A DNA stretch of 64,000 bases from Symsagittifera roscoffensis. Its lineage: Eukaryota > Xenacoelomorpha > Acoela > Convolutidae. Location: NCBI RefSeq assembly GCF_963678635.1, contig NC_087068.1, positions 6,229,907-6,293,906 of the forward strand. The letters run 5' to 3'. Shown one piece after another: positions 60,001 to 64,000 of the stretch. Position 1 is the first letter of the stretch. Every line of letters starts with the position of its first letter. Below the pieces are notes generated by a model. The model was not told the origin of the DNA, ran no database searches, and worked only from the letters and a program-made list of their open reading frames with translations. Position numbers and translations under genes: made by a program.

Positions 60001-62889
60001 CTCTGAAAATGGAACCAATTTTTGGCAATAAATCTTTCGGATCATCCAGTGACCAGTAATAAAAGAACTAAGCTAGGTTTCTTGAAAAGCTATTTTTGGC
60101 AATAAATCTTTCGGATCATCCAGTGACCAGTAATAAAAGAACTAAGCTAGGTGAAACAAGACGACATCAAAACTGTAACCATAGATTTTCTACAAAAAAT
60201 CAGAGCGCAGACAATTTTCGAACGCGTAGCAACTTCTTCAAAGAATGGTAGTGTCACATCACTAAATTCCATTTATGGTTCTGCATCATTGTTGGCGATG
60301 ACAACGCCTACGTGGTCCATTTGTTTCTACTCAAATTTACTACGGGAAGGCAAAGAAAGAGTAATAGAGGACGAGCAAATACGTTTTGGGGGGAACATTT
60401 TAGAAACTCAAACTATAAACTCTTTATTTGACATTAAGCAAATATCTTCAGTGAAATTTTACGGATAAATTTATTAATTATATATAACCACTGTAAACAC
60501 CAACAAAGACTCTTGGTTGGTAAAACTTTGTAAAATCACTCCAGGGATATCCGCGATAGTGGCCAGATTGATTAAAATTAAAAGCCTCTGCCTAAATTTC
60601 TTTCTTAGTCCTCTGAGGAAAAATCGCCACGAGAACTAACGACATCCGATTTATCTCTCGGTTACTGGACTTTTCTCGTCTTTTGGAAAGAGATTCCTAT
60701 AATAACTAAAAGGAAAACTCTTAGCGAGATAACGAGATCTGACATTACTCTTATCAGCTCAATGTTGAGTCGGATGAAAAATTTGTTTTGTTCATTATAA
60801 AAGAGACCCTTCCGTTTAGTTACGGTAAGTGCACAAGCTGGATAGGGCCATACCAGCGATATAAAAATGCATATACATCAGCAATGAAGTCATAAATCAG
60901 CATTAAATGCATCGTCGTAATGTTAATTTATCTTAGCCGTCCTTCCTCTACAATAGCGCTTATGGAGTTGTCGATAAATTGAGCTTTGCGTAGCGATCTG
61001 CACCCCCTTATACAAAGTATAGAGCTCCTCAGGAGCGCGAAGCCTATTTTAGTTCTTATGTAGTTTATAGATTCTGGATAGCTTTCTTGCCTTTTTTCAC
61101 TTAGTTTTTCGGCCAATCGCTGCATCGTCCGCGTGGCTGTTGGAGCAGCGCCACCGGTGCATCCAAAAATAAGCGGGCAGAAGCTACTCTGCTCTACGTT
61201 TAAAATTCTTTGCTGATATTTGGAGTTCTTCAGCGTTTCGTGGTATTTGTATGCATCCTTATGCAGTTTTCGCGATGTTTTGGCATGGGGGTTGAAAATT
61301 TTCACATCAAAGAAAGCGCGGCTGAATCGTGAACACCAGAGTCCGTTTGCCTTAATGTCAAGTCGTGCCTCATCTTCAGTTGTAGTTGAATTGTTGACAA
61401 AGCTTTCGCCTTGCAACGGCTGATTTGTTCATTATTGTACACTTGATAGAATGTGTTCTGCCTCATTGACCATTGTATCAATTCAGTGTTTGTCTCTCTC
61501 TCTCTCTCTCTCTCTCTCAAAGATGGTACCTGGTGATGAGTCAACAGACGGAGCGGTATTTCGGAGCGAACGCGATCCGCTTCTGCAGAGGCGAAGCTGC
61601 ATTTTGCAAAAGCAAAAACGGCATAACCTGTGGCAGCTTGATAATATTGTTTCAATTGGATCATGACAAACCTCTAGCGGAAAAGCTTACACTGCTGAGC
61701 TTGAATTCGATGCGATAAGGGTCAAAAACACGTTCAGATTTTGAATAAACTCAAAAAAAAATTGATTACTAAAACTAAGAAGAAGCAACTAGGGGACCAG
61801 CTGAAAGCTGGAGAGACCTGTTTGATCATTTTAATATTGATTATTTTATCGAAAAAGTTTGAAAAAATGGCCTAAAAACCGAAAAATTGACTATTCCTAA
61901 GTGTATAGCTCTTCCCCTAGACAAATTAGGGACGAGCCGTTTGTGTAGGGGGGGTTCCTACAACCTGGTCTATCGATTAAACCCTTAATCCCAAATCTGG
62001 ACGGGTAGTTTTTGAGGAAATCGGAAAGATTTGAAAAAAGGCCAAAAAAGTGACTTTTCCTAAGTCTATAGCTCTTCCCCTAGGCAAGTTAAGGACCAGC
62101 CGCTTCTGCGGGGGAGTTTCCTACAACCTGGTCTATCGATTAAACCCTTAATTCCAAATCTGGATGGGTAGTTTTTGAGGAAATCGATAATTTCCGAAAA
62201 AATAGGCAAAAAAATCAAAAAAGTGACTTTTCCTAAGTCTATAGCTCTTCCCCTAAGCAAATTAGGGACCAGCCGCTTGTGCATGGGAGTTTCCTACAAC
62301 CTGGTCTATCGATTAAACCCTTAATCCCAAATCTGGACGGGTAGTTTTTGAGGAAATCGAAAATTTCCGAAAAAATGGGCAAAAAGTGAAAAAAGTACCG
62401 AGTTGTGAAGCTTTTCTAAGACCGTAGGGGGTGGGGTAGGGTAAAAATTGCCCTAAATTTCATGCAGGCAGGTAGGTGAAACGCTACTGAATCCATTGGT
62501 ACCACTTTTATGAGAATCTGACGGGTAGTTTTTTGGGAAAGCGAATTTTTCGAAAAAGCGTCTCAAAAAAAAAAAAGAAAAAAAAAACCAGATCTCATCT
62601 GGAAAAAAAACGTTTTCATAATACCTGTTGAATAAATCAAACAGGAATTTACTTACTGGGTGAACGACACACTGTGATATTGGGGTTGTAGAGAATGGGC
62701 TGAATCTGCTCGGTTTCCGGTCCTTCGAAGCAGGACTCTCTAAAATGCACAAAAAATTAATGAAAGAACTGATACCAAAGTTCATAACTTCAATACTTTT
62801 AGCGTCTGGTTAACTTACGGTGGTCCATCAGATTTTTTTAGAGCATTGGCGGCTGCAAGCAAAAACAGTAGAGGGAGAGAAAGCAGCAT
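44811..62889 (-). CDS. Kinase-less TGF-beta type II receptor-like membrane protein (multi-exon)
   Basis: Core model on the minus strand: exons 62819-62889, 62657-62739, 47172-47359 and 46258-46435, then one or more tail exons. Phases match at every core join (2, 1, 0, 1). The product has a signal peptide (residues 1-16), a Cys-rich ectodomain (27-130) ending in CCC....DCN, which is the signature end of activin/TGF-beta receptor three-finger domains, possible N-glycans at N44, N111 and N117, and one membrane helix (152-172). Cysteine spacing (C..C, KC....YC, FFC, SC, SC, CCC, DCN) resembles ACVR2/BMPR2 ectodomains. No kinase follows: candidate tails are short, acidic and end in stops. It may be a decoy/pseudoreceptor or a three-finger adhesion protein. 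Large introns hold transposon remnants. Confidence 0.72.
45055..45157 (-). CDS. Receptor-like gene: candidate exon Y
   Basis: Acceptor ggaaatcag at 45158. In the frame required by a phase-1 donor it reads DEFDVLRLLKVETATAKMVD then a Pro-rich PTPPPLPSQLEMQ. The stretch is GC-richer than its surroundings and has no stop in this frame. It can join directly to the membrane exon at 46258 (phase 1). The alternative reading ends at TAG 45051-45053 if the small intron is not removed. Confidence 0.5.
45471..45673 (-). CDS. Receptor-like gene: candidate tail exon X
   Basis: Acceptor tttgcag (exon from 45673) or gctgtag (exon from 45667). Both continue in frame from the phase-1 donor at 46258. It encodes about 67 aa with an acidic core (FERVEVEEVEDDDVIQIE) and a Ser/Pro/His-rich end, then TAA at 45471. 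It gives a complete protein of about 240 aa with a cytoplasmic tail of about 67 residues and no kinase. Confidence 0.55.
46020..46090. repeat. Fragment related to the hAT-like MITE interior
   Basis: The stretch gatttgggagagctcagaaaatcaatttggtcgac is similar, in reverse orientation, to the gtcgatttttttt...gagctctccca segment inside the MITE at 28394-28790. It lies within an intron of the receptor-like gene. Confidence 0.4.
46121..46257 (-). CDS. Receptor-like gene: read-through acidic tail (alternative end)
   Basis: In-frame continuation of exon 4 when the gtaagc donor is not used. The tail is rich in Asp, Glu, Phe and Ser and ends PTNF then stop, giving a product of about 218 aa. The composition looks coding rather than intronic. 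A gtgaga donor after 46151 would allow it to splice onward in phase 0. Confidence 0.5.
46258..46435 (-). CDS. Receptor-like gene: exon 4, CCC box and membrane helix
   Basis: Acceptor tttcattgtag at 46436. It encodes GENRTRVCCCGTADCNSAS (end of the three-finger domain), a linker, and the membrane helix MLLYILLIVFGCIVLLGLVM. A strong donor g|gtaagc follows at 46257 (phase 1). If that donor is skipped, the frame reads on through an acidic tail (SIDFDDKASFDRLDFDETEN) to a TAA at 46121, or to a second donor (gtgaga) after 46151. Confidence 0.8.
46590..46990. repeat. Dispersed repeat family copy in intron
   Basis: Contains cgacctatttaagtgactatg (about 46606) and agctgcgcttcgcagacacagccaaaaa (about 46889), the two marker blocks of the family described at 35270-35700. 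No gene. Confidence 0.55.
47172..47359 (-). CDS. Receptor-like gene: exon 3, middle of ectodomain
   Basis: Acceptor cttctgtattgtag at 47360; donor aag|gttgct (weak) after 47172. It encodes residues 52-114 with five cysteines (C63, C71, C89, C98, C106) and an NYT glycosylation site. The exon is GC-richer than its surroundings. It joins exon 2 in phase 1 (creating Ser52) and exon 4 in phase 0. Confidence 0.8.
47460..47720. repeat. Dispersed repeat family copy (left part) in intron
   Basis: Contains ttctgctgggaattctaaaa...atccactttcgaaa, gcttttgtaattggagagcg and cttgacctacataagtgttttc, in the same order as at 37640, 30120 and 55195. Non-coding. Confidence 0.5.
47721..48750. other. Intron DNA with a possible helicase-like ORF fragment
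   Basis: A minus ORF at 48048-48248 (66 aa; VPTKINVNSFI, SSSISDEEAEAL) faintly resembles the stretch after the helicase core in PIF1-like Helitron proteins, but this is a weak eye match. A poly-G tract sits at about 48598-48617. The remainder is unrecognised. Confidence 0.25.
48751..50820 (+). mobile_element. Degenerate non-LTR retrotransposon with internal RT deletion
   Basis: Plus strand. Pieces in several frames: a pre-RT linker (RKADWEAYQTEIAKEL, KRKNPKPWCSDNCELAKRY), RT entry (KASAPGLDKVQ), IFRPVSLLPSISEVMESLV with AEQAGF, and VDFKAFI (motif A). At about 49895 it jumps to QFADDLTIG (motif C), so the palm between them is lost. The 3' part holds a CPYC...EEHIL cysteine/histidine motif (about 50521-50560) typical of R1/Jockey-like C-termini. 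GC-rich compared with its surroundings. An 18-bp tandem repeat (49421-49456) duplicates LLDLNT. Confidence 0.85.
50821..51429. other. Interval between LINE fragments
   Basis: No gene is seen; possibly degraded upstream part of the next LINE fragment. Confidence 0.3.
51430..52120 (+). mobile_element. Degenerate LINE RT fragment
   Basis: Plus strand: QHGFMMKRSAYTQLANYL, AVYFNFRKAFDHIPRHNL (motif A region), then DVPPRSVFGPSSYIL (a decayed motif B, GxPQGSxLGPLxF) and LNDNIILSAS (a decayed motif C). Stops and shifts are frequent. Order and orientation fit one element, of a clade distinct from that at 48.8-50.8 kb. Confidence 0.75.
52121..53510. other. Intron DNA, no recognised gene
   Basis: Lys/Asn-rich ORFs at 52693-52932 and 53026 are low-complexity and unrecognised. 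The 5' part may be the LINE 3' end. Confidence 0.35.
53511..53578 (-). repeat. tRNA-like SINE head
   Basis: The minus strand reads ttagcctgcaggtaacgaat (A-box region) and tcctgggttcgagtttgac (a strong B-box, GGTTCGAGTTT) at tRNA-like spacing. The acceptor stem is not conserved. Confidence 0.55.
53579..55189. other. Intron DNA, no recognised gene
   Basis: ORFs at 53616-53865, 53935-54269 and 54504-54725 overlap antisense or lack any family resemblance. Nothing else is supported. Confidence 0.35.
55190..55800. repeat. Dispersed repeat family copy with tRNA-like segment (-)
   Basis: The fullest copy of the family: tattcagctgcgaaatctg...atccactttcgaaa (55196), gacctatattagtcttcac (55398), gaggcaaagctggcttcgc (55504). 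Then on the minus strand comes a tRNA-like stretch (ggctagtg...tgggaaggacgggagactccc, 55680-55615) and a gttcgagtcccacc B-box-like sequence at 55577-55590. The flank gctacagattttgactatag also matches 31940. It looks like a SINE-containing composite repeat. Confidence 0.6.
55801..56609. other. Intron DNA
   Basis: No recognised gene or repeat. Confidence 0.35.
56627..56752 (-). CDS. Receptor-like gene: candidate cassette exon
   Basis: Acceptor tttttttattttag at 56753; donor act|t gtagag after 56627. The 126-nt exon is open and symmetric (phase 1 in, phase 1 out), so it could be inserted between exons 2 and 3 without shifting the frame. It encodes a Cys-rich segment with YYGCANDDNHPCNQLNYDY, and its last base would turn junction Ser52 into Cys. 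Alternative boundaries exist (acceptors at 56733 or 56709, donor gtattt after 56610) but those are phase 0 and do not fit the neighbours. Confidence 0.45.
56732..56862. repeat. 72-bp tandem duplication at the cassette exon's 3' splice site
   Basis: Copies 56732-56792 and 56804-56862 repeat actgatagcagaattYgagg...cgagcaacatt with a 72-bp period. On the minus strand this duplicates the T-rich tract, the AG and the first coding bases of the candidate exon (DLKFCYQ / DLEFCYQ). Because 72 is a multiple of 3, the upstream acceptor would read through in frame, adding 24 Cys-rich residues. Confidence 0.75.
56863..58810. other. Intron DNA
   Basis: ORFs at 57453-57731 (-) and 58405-58587 (-) are unrecognised. 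No repeats are noted. Confidence 0.35.
58812..60480 (+). mobile_element. Degenerate Ty3-like LTR element: gag, zinc knuckle, protease
   Basis: Plus strand, many stops. 58812 starts a short coiled gag piece (MAEWSKRKSEFDSKIDE). Around 59045-59130 is a Gln/Asn-rich linker. At about 59196-59245 lies a decayed CCHC knuckle (YPNHTAKFC). About 59580-59685 gives a retropepsin-type block (ASGRLLKTIGKCRIKF, EFEDEFLV) followed by a GTPFLKKHIDI block. Then comes the protease-RT linker (NLSDHPVTSNKRTKLG). An ORF at 60151-60468 (105 aa) is unrecognised. RT is absent. Confidence 0.65.
60019..60152 (+). repeat. 60-bp direct duplication in the Ty3-like fragment
   Basis: 60019-60078 and 60093-60152 are identical 60-bp copies (tttttggcaataaatctttc ... 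aagctaggt) separated by 14 bp. They cover the NLSDHPVT linker of the element. Confidence 0.95.
60481..60927. other. Intron DNA
   Basis: No recognised gene. Confidence 0.35.
60928..61428 (-). mobile_element. C-terminal fragment of an RT-associated retroelement ORF
   Basis: Minus strand, about 166 aa: QPLQGESFVNN, ARLDIKANGLWCSRFSRAFF, DVKIFNPHAKT, YQQRILNVEQSSFCPLIFG and LLRSSILCIRG. These blocks match a conserved domain I know from the C-terminal part of RT-bearing mobile elements in aquatic invertebrates; I am unsure whether the clade is DIRS-like or non-LTR. The block is intact over its length, but two stops occur immediately upstream and RT is missing. Confidence 0.6.
61495..61518 (+). 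repeat. (CT)n microsatellite
   Basis: About 24 bp of CT dinucleotides in an intron, not associated with an MGSSKSKN copy. Confidence 0.9.
61585..61700. repeat. Dispersed repeat family fragment
   Basis: Begins agaggcgaagctgcattttgcaaaagcaaaaacggc, the second marker block of the family seen at 31537, 32770, 35549, 46889 and 55504. Confidence 0.5.
61795..62600. repeat. ~165-bp tandem array in a defined element, copy 2
   Basis: Three units marked by tatagctcttcccctag at 61904, 62067 and 62240 (periods 163 and 173 bp), plus a decayed part. The left border ccagctgaaagctggagagacctgtttgat and the right block (gtagggggtggggtagg ... gcgtctcaaaa) match the borders of the array at 35920-37420. It lies in intron 2 of the receptor-like gene, just downstream of exon 2. 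Confidence 0.8.
62657..62739 (-). CDS. Receptor-like gene: exon 2, start of ectodomain
   Basis: Acceptor gtgcattttag at 62740; consensus donor ccca|gtaagt at 62656. It encodes residues 25-51: ESCFEGPETEQIQPILYNPN and NITVCRSP, with C27, C48 and a glycosylation site at N44. Both splice sites are strong. Confidence 0.8.
62819..62889 (-). CDS. Receptor-like gene: exon 1, signal peptide
   Basis: ATG at 62889 in context gcaaagATGctg. It encodes MLLSLPLLFLLAAANA, a clear signal peptide with a likely cleavage after ANA, then LKKSDGP. Consensus donor cc|gtaagt at 62818 (phase 2). The upstream sequence (62890-63000) is AT-rich; no promoter motif is identified. Confidence 0.8.
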
Positions 62890-63500
62890 CTTTGCTTATG
62901 AACACTTTTTAATTGAGCTTTCATTTAATCAACGCGGTGGTGCCTTCCATAATACTGAAAAAATTGTTAATGCATATACAATTTCATCCAACTTCAATAA
63001 AGTCTCATCGTCTTTTTAAAACCAGAAGATCAGAAAATATCATGGTAACCGAAATTACTTCCCTGGTCTTTCATCATTTCACCCGGTCAAAAAACCATTG
63101 AACATTCACAAATAAGGTAAAAGCAAAACTGAACGTGAATTAACGTAACGAGTCAGATGGTTGCGAATCTAGCCAACCAGAGTGAGAAAACTAACACTTG
63201 CACAGAATGAACCAGAGTTGAAAGAAACTTGCAGAGTGTGACATTCGACCGGAATGCTAGCAGCCGAGTGGGAAAATAAGCATATTCGAGGGATTAAGTG
63301 TTAATCGTTCAATTTAATGAATTAAGAGAGCTAAATTTGCAATGACGAAGAAATTATTAAAAAATCGTTCGTAAAAAAGACAAGTCACAACCTTGAAATT
63401 TCACAGTAACTGAAAATGCGCAAAAATCAGAAGACCGATTTTCCCTTGTAAAAACTACAACGATTCTCGACAAAGAAGAAAAAGAGTGAAAACTATATTG
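62890..63500. other. Upstream region of the receptor-like gene
   Basis: Likely 5' flank and untranslated region of the minus-strand gene. No TATA element or other site can be supported. The ORF 62913-63101 (+) is unrecognised. Confidence 0.35.
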
Positions 63501-63526
63501 CAATTACAGTCGAAACTATCCGAATT

Positions 63527-63554
63527 GTAACGATTGTACAGCTACAATCGTTAC
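63527..63554. repeat. Perfect 12-bp hairpin (gtaacgattgta / tacaatcgttac)
   Basis: A 12-bp perfect inverted repeat with a 4-nt loop (cagc). It follows cagtcgaaactatccgaattg, which resembles the terminal inverted repeats (cagtcga...) of pogo/Tigger-type DNA transposons after a TA. No opposite end was found in the window. Confidence 0.7.
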
Positions 63555-63779
63555 GGAGCAGTTCCCGATAATTCGGAGGGGTATTGGGAAGATTTTACTA
63601 CCCTTCCTCAACCGCAACAAGACCGCTCTTCAACCGGATTCAAGAGTCCGGTAGGGTTATGGGAAGAGACTGAAACTGGTTTTAAAACAACTTTTACCTT
63701 CCGGAAATTCCCTGAGTTGAATTTAATTGCACGTAATTTAGTTAATTTGCGCGATCTGTCCGATAGCCTTAAATGGTAA
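63534..63779 (+). CDS. Unrecognised ORF at window end
   Basis: An 81-aa ORF beginning inside the hairpin (MYSYNRYGAVPDNSEGYWED), followed by WEETETGFKTTFTFRKFPEL and a C-terminal LIARNLVNLRDLSDS. It is GC-richer than the flanks and has non-biased composition, so it may be an exon or a transposon piece. The start is uncertain, since the frame may be entered by splicing. The overlapping minus ORF 63608-63883 is taken to be its shadow. Confidence 0.3.
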   Translation: MYSYNRYGAVPDNSEGYWEDFTTLPQPQQDRSSTGFKSPVGLWEETETGFKTTFTFRKFPELNLIARNLVNLRDLSDSLKW

Positions 63780-64000
63780 CAACTTTCCCGAACCGATGTT
63801 AATGGACCACACATAGACCTGGCTTTGGTAGTGACGGTTAAATGCATGTGAAGCTGTGTTTCGATGCTAGCCAGTCGTTTCATAACCTAGTTTTATTTCC
63901 CTCGGTATGTACTTCCGGGCGAAAGTTAAATATATATGTTTTTATGGCGCTCCTAGGCATGATTCTTCAAAAATCAAGATCGGCACGCCCGTTAACAAGA
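63780..64000. other. Window end
   Basis: No recognisable feature. Confidence 0.3.

Noticed and set aside
1-64000. CRISPR arrays, operons, riboswitches or other prokaryotic features
   Set aside because: Tandem arrays here have ~165-bp units without spacer structure, and gene structure is eukaryotic.

Overview
This is a 64-kb piece of an AT-rich animal (invertebrate metazoan) nuclear genome. The evidence is spliced exons with GT-AG introns, BEL/Pao and Ty3-type LTR elements, several non-LTR retrotransposon remnants, a hAT-type MITE, tRNA-derived SINE-like sequences and microsatellites, with no operons or bacterial signals. The phylum cannot be fixed from the sequence. One candidate 45-nt intron beside introns of many kilobases is a hint only.

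Layout. 1-9 kb: remains of BEL/Pao retrotransposons on the minus strand (gag, zinc knuckles, protease, RT, RNase H, integrase), frameshifted and rearranged. The window opens inside a tandem duplication, and a second integrase fragment lies at 7.8-8.95 kb. 9-16.8 kb: non-coding repeats with many fold-back motifs, and a broken LINE at 14.6-15.3 kb. 16.8-27.8 kb: nested tandem segmental duplications (a 1.98-kb unit twice, then a 3.94-kb unit twice). They carry three copies of a small candidate gene whose 91-aa product begins MGSSKSKN, a likely N-myristoylation signal; the third copy is broken. 28.4-28.8 kb: hAT-like MITE with a perfect 8-bp target duplication. 29-37.4 kb: tRNA-like SINE heads, a 1.23-kb tandem duplication and a ~165-bp tandem array. 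37.7-44.5 kb: a 3.39-kb tandem duplication carrying a dead LINE. 44.8-62.9 kb: the only convincing host gene, on the minus strand. It encodes a signal peptide, a cysteine-rich ectodomain resembling TGF-beta/activin type II receptors, one membrane segment and a short cytoplasmic tail without a kinase. Its large introns hold LINE, Ty3-like and RT-associated fragments, SINEs and a second copy of the ~165-bp array family. 63.5 kb: an unrecognised ORF beside a perfect hairpin.

Most of the window is therefore transposon debris reshaped by local tandem duplication. The points most worth pursuing are the kinase-less receptor-like gene with a possible cassette exon and alternative tails, and the tandemly amplified MGSSKSKN gene family. 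Splice models were made by eye from splice sites and phase; no search or alignment tool was used.
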